Part shown: positions 17,975 to 27,704 of the stretch, piece by piece
How positions within the stretch are numbered: the stretch's first letter is position 1
Layout of the letters: each line of letters starts with the position of its first letter
DNA from: SYIM01 sp039800325
Lineage (GTDB): Bacteria > Pseudomonadota > Gammaproteobacteria > Burkholderiales > Burkholderiaceae_E
DNA length: 64,000 nucleotides
Assembly: GCA_039800325.1 (NCBI GenBank)
Contig: JBDLQY010000260.1
Span: forward strand, 15,496 to 79,495
Reading direction: 5' to 3'
Made by a program: the position numbers and the translations under genes
Notes under the pieces: model-generated
Told to the model about the DNA's origin: nothing
The model's database searches: none
What the model saw: the letters and a program-made list of their open reading frames with translations, nothing else

Positions 17975-19351
17975 TTAACCGCCACGCGATTCCGGGGTCG
18001 AACTGGATGCTTGAGCACGTTCGGTGAGGATGTCGGCGACGGTGAGGAAAGAACCGAAGACTATGATTCTATCATCCTCATTCAGATGGGCCCGGGCTTT
18101 ACCGAGTGCTGCCTGCGGACTGGCACAGTACTCAAACCGATCGGGCGGTATGCCTTCGCTGAGCAGCGCCTCACCGACTGTCTGGGTATCCGCCGCCCGA
18201 TTGCCCGGAAGAGACACCAGCAGCCAGCGCTCGATACGGTCGCCCATAGCGCGCACGATGCCGCGAATATCCTTATCGCGCATGACACCGAACACCGCCC
18301 AGGTCTGCGGAAAAAATCCCATGTTATCGAGGTTGCTGGCCAGATGCGCCGCCGCATGCGGATTGTGGGCAACATCCAGCACCACAGACGGACGCCCCGG
18401 CAAAACCTGAAAGCGGCCGGGCAGACTGACCAGAGCAAACCCCTGACGAACCGCCTGCTGAGTCACCGGCAGGCGAGCCCGCAAGGCCTCAAGGGCTGCG
18501 AGCACGGCCGAAGCGTTCAGTAATTGATTGGCGCCACGCAACGCCGGATAGGCCAGACTGTTGCGACGCGTGTCTCGGCCACCCCAGGACCACTGCTGAC
18601 GATCGCCCGCATAGTTGAAATCAATCCCGAAACATCGCAAATCGGCGCCGATCACTTTCGCATGCTCAAGAAGCGACTTCGGCGGTTGAGGGTCGGCGCA
18701 GATAGCAGGTCGACCCGCCCGGTAAATGTGCGCTTTCTCGCGACCGATGTGCTCGCGAGTGGGGCCAAGCCAGTCGGCATGATCGATATCAATCGACGTC
18801 AGGATGGCGCAATCGGCATCAACCAGATTCACAGCATCGAGTCGGCCGCCCAGGCCAATTTCCAAGACGGCGACGTCAAGCCGGCTGCGCGCAAAGAGCC
18901 ACAATACAGCCAGCGTGGTGAACTCAAAATACGTGAGCGATACTTCTTGTCGGGCGCGCTCGACGGCCTCAAAAGCTTGTGCCAGCTCGGCATCCTCGGG
19001 CGAGATACCGTTGATGCGGGCACGCTCATTAAACTGGATCAGATGCGGCGAAGTGTAAAGACCTACCCGGTAGCCGGCAGCCATTAAGACGGACTCCAGC
19101 AGGGCGCACGTGGACCCCTTGCCATTGGTGCCACCGACCGTAATCACCACGGGGCTATGGGGTGGGTGCGAATCCGAATTGCCACCCTGGGCCGGGGCCC
19201 CCGACGCGCCTGCCATCGAGTACGTGCTGCTCAGGCCTAACGAGACGGCGACTCGACCCACCCGGTCAAGCCCCAACTCAATCGAGCGTGGGTGCATGGC
19301 CTCGATGAAGGCTAACCATTCATCGAGCGTACGGTGGGATGTTTCGGCCAT
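17975..19351 (-). CDS. folC: Dihydrofolate synthase/folylpolyglutamate synthase
   Basis: 458 residues from ATG 19351 (MAETSHRTLDEWLAF). The longer open frame to 19480 would run into accD and is Cys-rich without homology. The P-loop is VTVGGTNGKGSTCALLE, followed by YTSPHLIQFNERARINGI and the Mur-ligase C-terminal domain with VVLDVAHNPHAA. It adds glutamate to dihydropteroate and folates using ATP. It lies 46 bp after accD on the same strand. A Gly/Ser-rich insert (about residues 35-52, with AGASGAPAQGGNSD) just before the P-loop is slightly unusual. Confidence 0.96.
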   Translation of the reverse strand: MAETSHRTLDEWLAFIEAMHPRSIELGLDRVGRVAVSLGLSSTYSMAGASGAPAQGGNSDSHPPHSPVVITVGGTNGKGSTCALLESVLMAAGYRVGLYTSPHLIQFNERARINGISPEDAELAQAFEAVERARQEVSLTYFEFTTLAVLWLFARSRLDVAVLEIGLGGRLDAVNLVDADCAILTSIDIDHADWLGPTREHIGREKAHIYRAGRPAICADPQPPKSLLEHAKVIGADLRCFGIDFNYAGDRQQWSWGGRDTRRNSLAYPALRGANQLLNASAVLAALEALRARLPVTQQAVRQGFALVSLPGRFQVLPGRPSVVLDVAHNPHAAAHLASNLDNMGFFPQTWAVFGVMRDKDIRGIVRAMGDRIERWLLVSLPGNRAADTQTVGEALLSEGIPPDRFEYCASPQAALGKARAHLNEDDRIIVFGSFLTVADILTERAQASSSTPESRGG

Positions 19352-19397
19352 GAAATTCGTCAGACCCCGCCACAGGTCTGGCCTGCAGCAACAAAAC

Positions 19398-20270
19398 TCA
19401 GGACAAAGCCTCGGTGGGTTGCTTGAGCAGCAGCGCCAGCAGTCGGGCAATCTCTTCGCGCATATGGCGGCGATCAACAATCATGTCGATCGCACCCTTC
19501 TCGAGCAGGAACTCGGCGCGCTGAAAACCCTCGGGTAGTTTTTCGCGTACGGTCTGTTCGATGACGCGAGGCCCGGCAAAACCGATAAGCGCCTTCGGCT
19601 CAGCAATCACCACATCGCCCACGAAGCAGAAGCTGGCGGACACACCACCCATGGTTGGGTCTGTAAGCACTGACACGTAGGGCAGGTGCCGCTCGGCGAG
19701 TTCAGATAAAGCTGCCGTCGTCTTGGCCATCTGCATGAGGGACATCAGCCCCTCCTGCATGCGCGCGCCGCCCGAGGCGGCAATCGATATGAACGGGACC
19801 TTTTGCTCGATCGCGGTACGCACACCACGAACAAACCGTTCGCCCACAACCGAGCCCATCGAGCCGCCCATAAAATCAAATTCAAAGCAGGCCGCCACCA
19901 CCGGAAGCGATCGAATGGTGCCACCGAGGACGACCAGCGCATCGGTTTCGCCGGTTGAATCGACGGCCTCCTGAAGACGATCAGGGTACTTGCGACTGTC
20001 CTTGAATTTCAGCGCGTCGACGGGTAAGACCTCCTGGCCCAGCTCATAGCGCCCCTCCTGATCGAGCAACCAGTCGAGTCGGCGGCGGGCCGTAACGCGC
20101 ATGTGGTGCGAACACTTTGGGCACACATTCAGGTTGGACTCCAGGTCGGCGGAGTACAGCACCGCATCACACGCTGGACACTTGACCCAAAGACCTTCCG
20201 GAACCTTCTTGGCACCGGCTGGTTGCCGCTTGATACGCGGCGGAAGAAGTTTGTCGAGCCAGCTCATCAA
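19398..20270 (-). CDS. accD: Acetyl-CoA carboxylase carboxyltransferase subunit beta
   Basis: 290 residues. An N-terminal four-cysteine zinc ribbon (CPACDAVLYSADLESNLNVCPKC spacing, two Cys pairs about 19 residues apart) is followed by the crotonase-like carboxyltransferase fold (GGSMGSVVGERFVRG, SGGARMQEG). It forms the A2B2 transferase with AccA in malonyl-CoA synthesis. Its start overlaps the trpA stop by a few bases, the conserved trpA-accD-folC order of proteobacteria. Confidence 0.98.
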   Translation of the reverse strand: MMSWLDKLLPPRIKRQPAGAKKVPEGLWVKCPACDAVLYSADLESNLNVCPKCSHHMRVTARRRLDWLLDQEGRYELGQEVLPVDALKFKDSRKYPDRLQEAVDSTGETDALVVLGGTIRSLPVVAACFEFDFMGGSMGSVVGERFVRGVRTAIEQKVPFISIAASGGARMQEGLMSLMQMAKTTAALSELAERHLPYVSVLTDPTMGGVSASFCFVGDVVIAEPKALIGFAGPRVIEQTVREKLPEGFQRAEFLLEKGAIDMIVDRRHMREEIARLLALLLKQPTEALS

Positions 20271-21073
20271 CGTTCTCCGTCAAGGGCAGCACGTACCTCA
20301 GCGGTAAACGCAGCCACACGCTGCGGCGCCGATGCGGCCTCACCGTCCTCGAGCAGCTGAATCATGCGGGTGCCGATGATAACCGCATCGGCGACCGCAG
20401 CAACCGCTTTTGCTGTTGCACCATCGCGAATGCCGAAACCCACGCCCACCGGCAGGTGCGTTCGCGCACGAATGGCGGTAACGCGCTCGATAACCTCAGC
20501 CACATCGAGCTGACCGCCCGTCGTGCCACGCAGTGACACGTAGTAAACGTATCCGCTGGCCATTTCGAGAATCTGGTCAACACGGGCTTCCCGGGTTGTG
20601 GGCGCCAGCAGGAAAATCAGGTCAATGCCATGGGCGCGCGCCGTCTGCGCAAACTCAGCCGATTCTTCAGGCGGATAGTCAACGACGATGAGCCCGTCAA
20701 CCCCTACCTGAGCTGCGCGCTTCAGAAAGGCGGCGCTGCCCATACGCTCAATCGGATTGGCATAGCCCATGAGTACGACTGGCGTGCTGGTATCGCTGCG
20801 ACGAAAGCTTGCAACGTCATTAAGCACATCGACAAGGCCGACACCATTAGCGAGCGCACGCTCGCTGGAACGCTGAATGGCGGGGCCGTCGGCCATGGGG
20901 TCAGAAAATGGCACGCCGAGCTCAATGATGTCGGCACCCGCTGACGCCAGAGCCTGCATCACGAGAACGGTTGATCCTTTCCCTGGAAAACCGGCGGTCA
21001 CGAAGGGAATCAACGCTTTGCGACCGCGGGCTGCCAAGGTCTGAAAGCATTGAGAAATGCGGGAATTGCTCAT
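20267..21073 (-). CDS. trpA: Tryptophan synthase alpha chain
   Basis: 268 residues from ATG 21073 (MSNSRISQCF). The open frame continues to 21115, but those extra residues are not family-like. TIM-barrel enzyme that cleaves indole-3-glycerol phosphate and channels indole to TrpB. The catalytic glutamate and aspartate are in ELGVPFSDPMADGP and VDGLIVVDYP; the phosphate loop includes GTTGGQ and VGVGFGIRD. It starts 13 bp after trpB ends. Confidence 0.98.
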   Translation of the reverse strand: MSNSRISQCFQTLAARGRKALIPFVTAGFPGKGSTVLVMQALASAGADIIELGVPFSDPMADGPAIQRSSERALANGVGLVDVLNDVASFRRSDTSTPVVLMGYANPIERMGSAAFLKRAAQVGVDGLIVVDYPPEESAEFAQTARAHGIDLIFLLAPTTREARVDQILEMASGYVYYVSLRGTTGGQLDVAEVIERVTAIRARTHLPVGVGFGIRDGATAKAVAAVADAVIIGTRMIQLLEDGEAASAPQRVAAFTAEVRAALDGER

Positions 21074-21086
21074 GCGTGCAAACCCC

Positions 21087-22286
21087 TCAGAAGTTGAGAC
21101 CCGCGCGCTGGGCAACGGTATGCATGTCTTTATCGCCCCGGCCAGAGAGATTCACGAGGATATGCTGGTCGCGCGGTAGCGTTGGTGCAAGCTTTGCCGC
21201 GTAGGCAAGCGCATGGCTGGACTCAAGCGCGGGGATAATGCCCTCAATACGGCAGCAGTCATGAAAGGCGGCCAGGGTTTCGTCGTCGGTAATGGCCACG
21301 TAGCTTGCGCGACCGCTATCTTTAAGCCACGAATGCTCGGGCCCGACCCCCGGGTAGTCAAGGCCCGCCGATACCGAGTGCGTATCGATGATCTGGCCAT
21401 TGATATCCTGCAAAAGATAGGTGCGGTTGCCATGCAACACGCCGGGCGTGCCCGCTGATAACGAGGCCGCGTGGCGGCCGGTACCCAGCCCTTCGCCACC
21501 GGCCTCAACCCCGACCAGGGCCACACCCTCGACATCGATGTAGGGATGAAAAATACCCATCGCGTTAGAACCACCGCCCACACAGGCCACGACATAATCA
21601 GGCTGGCGGCCGATGAGTTCGGGCATCTGCCACCGGCACTCGTGGCCAACCACCGAGTTGAAATCGCGCACCATCATCGGGTAGGGATGGGGGCCGGCCA
21701 CCGTGCCTATGATGTAGAAGGTGTTCTCAACGTTGGTCACCCAGTCACGCATGGCCTCATTAAGCGCATCTTTCAGCGTGCGCGAGCCTGACTCAACAGG
21801 CACCACCGTGGCGCCCAAGAGCTTCATGCGATAAACGTTTTGCGCCTGCCGGGCGACATCGTCGACGCCCATGTAGACCACGCATTCCATACCCATACGC
21901 GCAGCCACGGTGGCCGTAGCCACACCGTGCTGCCCCGCACCTGTTTCGGCGATCACACGGGGCTTACCCATTCGCTTGGCTAGCATCGCCTGGCCGACGG
22001 TGTTGTTGACCTTGTGGGCGCCGGTGTGATTGAGGTCTTCACGCTTGAACCAGATCTGAGCACCGCCCAAGCGCTCTGACCAGCGGCGGGCGTGGTAGAC
22101 GGGACTGGGACGGCCGACAAAGTGCTTGTACTCGCGCTGCAATTCGGCCACGAACTCCGGGTCTTGCCGATAGTGATCGTAGGCGTCACGCAGGGCATCC
22201 AGTGCCTGGATGAGCGTCTCGGAAACAAACACGCCTCCGTAGGGGCCGAAGTGTCCCCTGGCATCCGGCAGGTCATAGGGTTTCAT
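21087..22286 (-). CDS. trpB: Tryptophan synthase beta chain
   Basis: 399 residues. PLP enzyme joining indole and serine. The PLP lysine is in HTGAHKVNNTVGQA, the phosphate-binding loop is CVGGGSNAMGIF, and GRGDKDMHTV closes the C-terminus. It lies between trpF and trpA. The trpF-trpB gap is 45 bp, with no attenuator-like leader visible. Confidence 0.98.
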   Translation of the reverse strand: MKPYDLPDARGHFGPYGGVFVSETLIQALDALRDAYDHYRQDPEFVAELQREYKHFVGRPSPVYHARRWSERLGGAQIWFKREDLNHTGAHKVNNTVGQAMLAKRMGKPRVIAETGAGQHGVATATVAARMGMECVVYMGVDDVARQAQNVYRMKLLGATVVPVESGSRTLKDALNEAMRDWVTNVENTFYIIGTVAGPHPYPMMVRDFNSVVGHECRWQMPELIGRQPDYVVACVGGGSNAMGIFHPYIDVEGVALVGVEAGGEGLGTGRHAASLSAGTPGVLHGNRTYLLQDINGQIIDTHSVSAGLDYPGVGPEHSWLKDSGRASYVAITDDETLAAFHDCCRIEGIIPALESSHALAYAAKLAPTLPRDQHILVNLSGRGDKDMHTVAQRAGLNF

Positions 22287-22331
22287 GCTGTTGATCCTCT
22301 GAACGATATAAAGTGCTCAGGCTTGCGTGCA

Positions 22332-22997
22332 TTAAACCGTGTTGGCTCGGGCAAGCGGCTGGGCGAGAACGTTATCGGCCTGAAGCACGGCGGCAACGAA
22401 CGCCTCCATGCGCGTAATTGATTTTTCGCGGGCGTTTGACCCTTGGATGCCACTGGACACGTCGACCGCAAATGGACGGACCTGGCGAATGCCCTCTGCC
22501 ACGGACTCTGCATCCAGGCCTCCCGATAAGACCAGCGGCAAGGAACGCCGGGCAGGAATCCAGGACCAGTCGAAACGCTCGCCGCTGCCGCCATAGGCAA
22601 CGCTGAAGGAGTCAACGAGCAAGGCTTCGGCATCCGAAAACGCATCGGCCGATTCTAACAAATCACCCTTAGCGCGCATGCGAACCGCGCGCCACCAGGG
22701 CGTGCCGCAGGCGCTGGCCAAACAGCTCGCGGGCGTCTCATCACCATGAAACTGAATAACATCCAAGCCGACCTCCCTGACGCAGCTTGCGACAGCAGAT
22801 TCGGGCTCATTGACGAAAAGGCCGACCGCTATGACCCAGGACGGCAGTCTGCGTCGTAGCGCGCGGGCCTCATCGACCGATAAAGCACGCGGGCTGCGCT
22901 GATAAAAAACCAAGCCTACCGCATCGACACCCAAGGCTACGGCATCATCGATATCGCCAGGTCTGACCAGTCCACAAAATTTGATTCGCGTTCGCAT
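22332..22997 (-). CDS. trpF: Phosphoribosylanthranilate isomerase
   Basis: 221 residues, TIM barrel, converting N-(5-phosphoribosyl)anthranilate to CdRP. The catalytic cysteine is in IKFCGLVRPGDID and the catalytic aspartate region is AVDVSSGIQGSNAREK. VVSS-type phosphate contacts sit in LVLSGGLDAESV. It follows truA by 34 bp, the usual truA-trpF-trpB order of betaproteobacteria. Confidence 0.97.
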   Translation of the reverse strand: MRTRIKFCGLVRPGDIDDAVALGVDAVGLVFYQRSPRALSVDEARALRRRLPSWVIAVGLFVNEPESAVASCVREVGLDVIQFHGDETPASCLASACGTPWWRAVRMRAKGDLLESADAFSDAEALLVDSFSVAYGGSGERFDWSWIPARRSLPLVLSGGLDAESVAEGIRQVRPFAVDVSSGIQGSNAREKSITRMEAFVAAVLQADNVLAQPLARANTV

Positions 22998-23031
22998 CAG
23001 AGAGCGTGAGGGTTCTGCTCAGAAGAAAGGG

Positions 23032-23883
23032 CTAGGCGGGAGAGAGAGCTGGTCGGGGCACACACAGCCAGTCCAGAGCCGACCCTGAAATTGGCGGAAG
23101 GCCGTAATGATCAGGGTATTCTGCCCCCACTAGGTAAAGCCCCTGCGCGCAGAAGGTTGCCGGCGCCGCCCGCCGGTCACGCCCGCTTAACAGTTCTCCA
23201 GCCCAATGCGCCGGTTTACGCCCATCACCAATCATCACCAGCATGCCCACAAGATTGCGAATCATGTGATGCAGGAAAGCATTGCCCACGAAATCGATGC
23301 TGATCAGCGGGCCGTCACGCCAAAAAGTAATGCGCTCAAGACGCCTGACCGGTGATGAGGCCTGGCATTGCGCTGATCTGAAAGCAGAGAAGTCATGTTC
23401 GCCGATCAGGCATTGGGCTGCCTGCTGCATACGCGCGACGTCGAGCTCGCGAAAACTCCAGCCAACCCGCTGCGCCAGCAGCGGATGACGCACTGGCGAT
23501 ACGTGCAGCAGATAGCGATACTGACGACGTACCGCGGAAAAACGGGCATGGAAGTCGCTGCCTACCACGCGTACGTCCTGCACCGCGACCGAGGCTGGCA
23601 GCAGTGCATTCACACCTCTGATCCAGGCCTGCAGGGGTCTGAGGGCAGCTGTATCAAAGTGCACGACCTGTCCCAGCGCGTGCACACCCGCGTCCGTTCG
23701 ACCCGCGCAGATTGTAGTGATCGGCTCATCGGCCATCTGCGACAGCGCACGCTCAAGCGCGTCCTGCACCGCGCCGCCGGAGGCCTGCGTCTGCCAACCC
23801 TCAAACGCGGTACCGTCATAGGCCAGCGACAGAGCCAGTCGACTCTGCGAAACAGCGGATGTCGACGCCTTGGTGTCCGTCAC
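23032..23883 (-). CDS. truA: tRNA pseudouridine(38-40) synthase
   Basis: 283 residues. The catalytic aspartate lies in TICAGRTDAGVHALGQVVHFD. YRYLLHVSPVRHPL, FVGNAFLHHMIRNLVGMLVMIG and the AAPATFCAQGLYL ending are TruA marks. It modifies uridines in the anticodon arm. Its ATG overlaps the fimV stop by four bases. About 17 extra residues precede the conserved LALSLAYDGTAFEGWQ, as in other Burkholderiales. Confidence 0.97.
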   Translation of the reverse strand: MTDTKASTSAVSQSRLALSLAYDGTAFEGWQTQASGGAVQDALERALSQMADEPITTICAGRTDAGVHALGQVVHFDTAALRPLQAWIRGVNALLPASVAVQDVRVVGSDFHARFSAVRRQYRYLLHVSPVRHPLLAQRVGWSFRELDVARMQQAAQCLIGEHDFSAFRSAQCQASSPVRRLERITFWRDGPLISIDFVGNAFLHHMIRNLVGMLVMIGDGRKPAHWAGELLSGRDRRAAPATFCAQGLYLVGAEYPDHYGLPPISGSALDWLCVPRPALSPA

Positions 23884-26489
23884 AGCCGGTTGAGCATTTC
23901 GCGCGCCCGCTGCTGCTGCTGCGAATCACCAGTGGCGCGTACGCCCTCGAGCAGTTCCCGCGCGCGCTCATGGTCGCCGATCTCGAGATAGGCGGCCGCC
24001 AGCTCAAGTTGTGACGCCATCTGCCGGCGAATCGCCGGCGAAATACCCGCCACAGCCTGACTCGTCGGTGCTGGCGTGGCGCTAGCCACACCCTCGACGA
24101 CAGCCTCTTGTGCAGCCCCCGTAGCGGCCGTGTTTGTAGCTGTTGCCATAGTCACTGTTGCAGGCTCTTGCCTAGGCTCGCGCGTAGTCTCTGACGCAGT
24201 CTGTTGTGCCGCTTGCCGGGGGGGTTCTGGTGCACTATCGCGCACGGTCTGTTGCACAGGTGCGGCCGTGGTCGCAGCCGATGCTTCAGCGCCCAGTTCA
24301 AGACTGGGCAACTCGAAACGGCCTCCGATGGCTTTTTCAAGTGGACTAGAGCCGTCTGGCCCACTTTGTCGGGACGACGGCGACGGCGAAGAATTGGACG
24401 AATTCACGACGTCGTGGAGAGATGACTCAGCCGATGCCCCCCAGACAGGCGCGTCGGCCCGAGCGTCGCGCACCGCGGCCCCACCGGGTACGTCTGGCTC
24501 GTCACCCAGTAGCGGGCGTCGCTGGCGTGAGCCAAAAAGACTCCAGCCGATCAAGACCGTCACAAGCAAGAGGCCCGCCGCCGTCGCTGGCAGAACCCAG
24601 GGATGAGCGAGTAGCTCTTCCAAGCCGCGTTGCTGGGCAACGGGCTGCGCTGTAAGCCCCGAGGATGCCGACGATACCAGCGGCGCCGGCTGATCAGTCT
24701 TGCCGGCATCGGCAGGGGTCGCGGGTGTCACGGACGAGTTCGGCGCCGCATTGGACACCGGCGGCATCACGCCGGCGCTTGGTGCCGCATTAGAGGCTAC
24801 CGGTGTCACAGCGGTGGATGGTGGCGCTGCCGTGGAGGCTGCAGCTGTCACCGCGGTGGCTGGTGCTGTCACAGGCGTGGCTGATGGCGAGGCCGCCGCA
24901 GACGCGGCCCCCTTGGCGCCCGACTGCGCAGCAGAGCTCACAGAGCCGCTGACGCTAGGCGCTGTAGGGGCTGTGGTCTCGGAAGCCACTTGCGCACGAC
25001 CCTGCAACTGCGCGAGCTGTTCGTTACGCAGAGCCAGCAGGGTCTGCAGGCTCTTGAGATTCTGCTCAAGCAGCGCAATACGCTCGTTTTGTTCGCGCAA
25101 AGCGTTCTCAAGGGCAACAGCTGATTCGGAGGGAGCCACCGCCTGCGCGGTTGGTCGATCAGCACCGCCACTGCCTGCCAGGCCGGCCTTAGACAGCTCA
25201 AGACGATCGCCTGGTGCGGCTTCAACCACAGGCGTAGACGAAGCCCCACCCACCGCACCACCGACGGTCTGTGCCGGGGCCCGGCCCTCAACCTGGCGCG
25301 GCGCAGCCGCGATCTGCTCACGCTGCGCGCGGAACTGCTCTGCATGGAGCTTGAGTAACTGCCGGGCCTCCGCAGGTGCTACAGCGATGATATCTGCAGC
25401 CGAGGGAACATCCAGTCGTGCCCCTGCCCGCAAGACATGCACCGTGCCACCGAAGGCCGACGGATTGGCGCGATAGAGCGCAACCATGGTTTGCTCAAGC
25501 GAGGCCCCAGGTGGCCTGAGCTTTTGCGCAATCTCGCTCAGAGTCGTTCCGCGGGGCACCTGGATTTCAGCCGGTGTGGTCACCGTCACCGCACCGGTCT
25601 CAGCCGGGACAGCCACCGGTAGGGGGCTGACGTTTGGCGTGGACGCCGCAGCTGCGGCATTCAAGGCTTGCGTTGTCGGACTGGTCGGCGTCACCGGCGG
25701 TGGGATCGCGGTCGATGGCATCGCAGGCGCTGTCGCAGGAGGGGCGACCGCAGGAGGCGAGGCCGCAGGAGGAGCGACCGCAGGCGTTTCTGGCACGGGC
25801 ATGGTGGCCGCCGACGGCACGGGGGCGGTAATGACCACACCGCTGACACTGGGCACGACCGCTCGCTCGGACGCCCTTTGTGGCGTTGGCCCAGTTGAAG
25901 GCGCGGGCGACGGTATGGCCGCGGCCGGGGCAGATACCAGACCTGGCCCACTCGGCGTTAGAGAACGCGATACGGTGGTCCCAGGTACCGTCTCGCCGAC
26001 CGGCCGCATGCCGGGTGGATCCAGCAGGAACGTGTAGGCGCGCACCACTCTGCCGTGCGGCGAGTCGAGCTGCAGCACCAGTTCCATGAATGGCTCATCG
26101 ACCGGTTCGCGCGATCGAACGCGCAACACAGGAAGGGCGGTGCCAGCGCCATCGACTTCAAACTGCAGCAGCTCAGCCCGCCGAGCGCCACGGGCCGCTG
26201 GAGCTGGCACGCGCACGGCCGAAATCGGCTCTCCGGCCCATCCGGTGATCGAGACCTCCAGATGCAGCGGCTGACCGAGCGATGACAATACGGTGAGTCC
26301 GCCCAAGCCGACAGCCCCGCTGGCAGACGCCCAGAAAATCCCGATCATCAGCACTAGCCAGCGCCAACCAAACGCCTCTGCAGCCGCAGATAAGCTTCGG
26401 GCAGCTGACACTACTGGGGCACGCGCAGGCGGGGCAGGCACACGAGGAAGCCTGGCCACACGCGCAGTGGCAGACAAGAAATCAGACAT
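23880..26489 (-). CDS. fimV: FimV-like peptidoglycan-binding inner-membrane hub protein
   Basis: 869 residues from ATG 26489; a TTG nine codons upstream is possible. An N-terminal hydrophobic helix is followed by the FimV opening (GLGGLTVLSSLGQPLHLEVSI), a Pro/Ala/Thr-rich stretch, a LysM-like domain (VPRGTTLSEIAQKLRPPGASLEQTM), a coiled coil rich in Gln/Leu (ENALREQNERIALLEQNLKSLQTLL), and a transmembrane helix near residue 625 (VLPATAAGLLLVTVLIGWSLF). A cytoplasmic TPR-like tail ends it (ELAAAYLEIGDHERARELLEGV). FimV helps assemble type IV pili, type II secretion and polar complexes. It sits between asd and truA as usual. The Ala/Pro/Val/Thr tracts make several long ORFs in other frames that are not genes. 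Confidence 0.94.
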   Translation of the reverse strand: MSDFLSATARVARLPRVPAPPARAPVVSAARSLSAAAEAFGWRWLVLMIGIFWASASGAVGLGGLTVLSSLGQPLHLEVSITGWAGEPISAVRVPAPAARGARRAELLQFEVDGAGTALPVLRVRSREPVDEPFMELVLQLDSPHGRVVRAYTFLLDPPGMRPVGETVPGTTVSRSLTPSGPGLVSAPAAAIPSPAPSTGPTPQRASERAVVPSVSGVVITAPVPSAATMPVPETPAVAPPAASPPAVAPPATAPAMPSTAIPPPVTPTSPTTQALNAAAAASTPNVSPLPVAVPAETGAVTVTTPAEIQVPRGTTLSEIAQKLRPPGASLEQTMVALYRANPSAFGGTVHVLRAGARLDVPSAADIIAVAPAEARQLLKLHAEQFRAQREQIAAAPRQVEGRAPAQTVGGAVGGASSTPVVEAAPGDRLELSKAGLAGSGGADRPTAQAVAPSESAVALENALREQNERIALLEQNLKSLQTLLALRNEQLAQLQGRAQVASETTAPTAPSVSGSVSSAAQSGAKGAASAAASPSATPVTAPATAVTAAASTAAPPSTAVTPVASNAAPSAGVMPPVSNAAPNSSVTPATPADAGKTDQPAPLVSSASSGLTAQPVAQQRGLEELLAHPWVLPATAAGLLLVTVLIGWSLFGSRQRRPLLGDEPDVPGGAAVRDARADAPVWGASAESSLHDVVNSSNSSPSPSSRQSGPDGSSPLEKAIGGRFELPSLELGAEASAATTAAPVQQTVRDSAPEPPRQAAQQTASETTREPRQEPATVTMATATNTAATGAAQEAVVEGVASATPAPTSQAVAGISPAIRRQMASQLELAAAYLEIGDHERARELLEGVRATGDSQQQQRAREMLNRL

Positions 26490-26567
26490 GTCGATCACGG
26501 TAGCATGGTCTGGCAAAACCTGTCCGCATGACCGGGTGACGGTCGCCCAACGGGCGTTACCGTCCCC

Positions 26568-27677
26568 TTAGTCGAGCAGAATACGCAACATGCGCCGCAA
26601 GGGTTCGGCAGCGCCCCACAACAGCTGATCACCAACGGTGAACGCGCTGATAAAGTCAGGGCCCATGGCCAGTTTGCGAACTCGCCCAACGGGTACGCTC
26701 AGGCTGCCGGTGACCGCGGCCGGCGACAAGCCCTTGATACTGGCCTCGCGGGTGTTCGGCACCCAACGTACCCATTCATTACCAGCAGAAAGAATCGCCT
26801 CAAGATCAGCCAGCGGCACATCGCGGCGCAGCTTGATGGTCAGCGCCTGGCTATGGCAGCGCATTGCGCCGATTCGTACACACAAACTCTCAACGGGGAT
26901 ATGTCCGGTACCTGACGCCGGCAGACCCAGAATCTTGTTGAGCTCGGCATCACCCTTCCACTCTTCGCGCGACATGCCGTTGCCAAGGTCTTTATCAATC
27001 CAGGGGATGAGGCTGCCCGCAAGCGGGACGCCGAAATGTTCAACCGGGAAATCAGCCTGCCCCATCGCCTGGGCCACGCAGCGATCGATCTCTAAGATGG
27101 ACGAGGCAGGATCAGCCAGAAGAGGGGTGGCAGCTGTATGCAACCGCCCCATCTGCGTCAGCAGTTCACGCATATTCTGGGCGCCGGCACCCGAGGCGGC
27201 CTGGTAGGTCATGGCCGATACCCACTCAACCAGATTCTCGCGAAGCAACCCGTTGAGGGCCATCATCATGAGGCTGACCGTGCAATTGCCACCGATGAAA
27301 TTGCGTACGCCACGGCTGAGGCTCTCGCGGATGACATGCAGGTTCAGCGGATCAAGAATAATGACCGCATCGTCTTTCATTCGAAGCGCCGAGGCCGCGT
27401 CAATCCAGTATCCGTTCCAGCCGGTCGCGCGCAGCTTAGGAAAAATGTCGTTGGTCCAGTCACCGCCCTGACAGGTCATGATGATGTCCATACGGCGCAG
27501 CGCATCAATCGACGACGCATCCTGCAGCCGCTCAGCGCCTAGCGGCGCCTGCCCACCGGCGTTCGAGGTGCTGAAGAACACCGGATCGATAACAGCGAAA
27601 TCATTCTCGGTGCGCATGCGATCCATGAGCACTGAGCCGACCATGCCCCGCCACCCGACAATCCCGACCTTTTTCAT
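26568..27677 (-). CDS. asd: Aspartate-semialdehyde dehydrogenase
   Basis: 369 residues, NADPH-dependent reduction of aspartyl phosphate in the Lys/Thr/Met branch. I chose the second of two ATGs (27677) because GGAG lies 7 bases upstream of it and only one base from the first. KKVGIVGWRGMVGSVLMDRM is the cofactor loop. The nucleophile cysteine is in FIGGNCTVSLMMMAL. The length and gap-free fit are those of the enterobacterial/betaproteobacterial type. Confidence 0.98.
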   Translation of the reverse strand: MKKVGIVGWRGMVGSVLMDRMRTENDFAVIDPVFFSTSNAGGQAPLGAERLQDASSIDALRRMDIIMTCQGGDWTNDIFPKLRATGWNGYWIDAASALRMKDDAVIILDPLNLHVIRESLSRGVRNFIGGNCTVSLMMMALNGLLRENLVEWVSAMTYQAASGAGAQNMRELLTQMGRLHTAATPLLADPASSILEIDRCVAQAMGQADFPVEHFGVPLAGSLIPWIDKDLGNGMSREEWKGDAELNKILGLPASGTGHIPVESLCVRIGAMRCHSQALTIKLRRDVPLADLEAILSAGNEWVRWVPNTREASIKGLSPAAVTGSLSVPVGRVRKLAMGPDFISAFTVGDQLLWGAAEPLRRMLRILLD

Positions 27678-27704
27678 GAACATTCTCCGCCTGTCAGGCC
27701 AGCC

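Noticed and set aside
19352..19480. Extended N-terminus of FolC
   Set aside because: The additional 43 residues are Cys-rich, lie over the end of accD in another frame, and precede the normal family start at 19351.
24076..26037. Several long opposite-strand frames inside fimV (up to 258 codons)
   Set aside because: They mirror the Ala/Pro/Thr/Val-rich tracts of FimV; their text is repetitive Gly/Ala/Arg with no domains, and fimV itself is intact.
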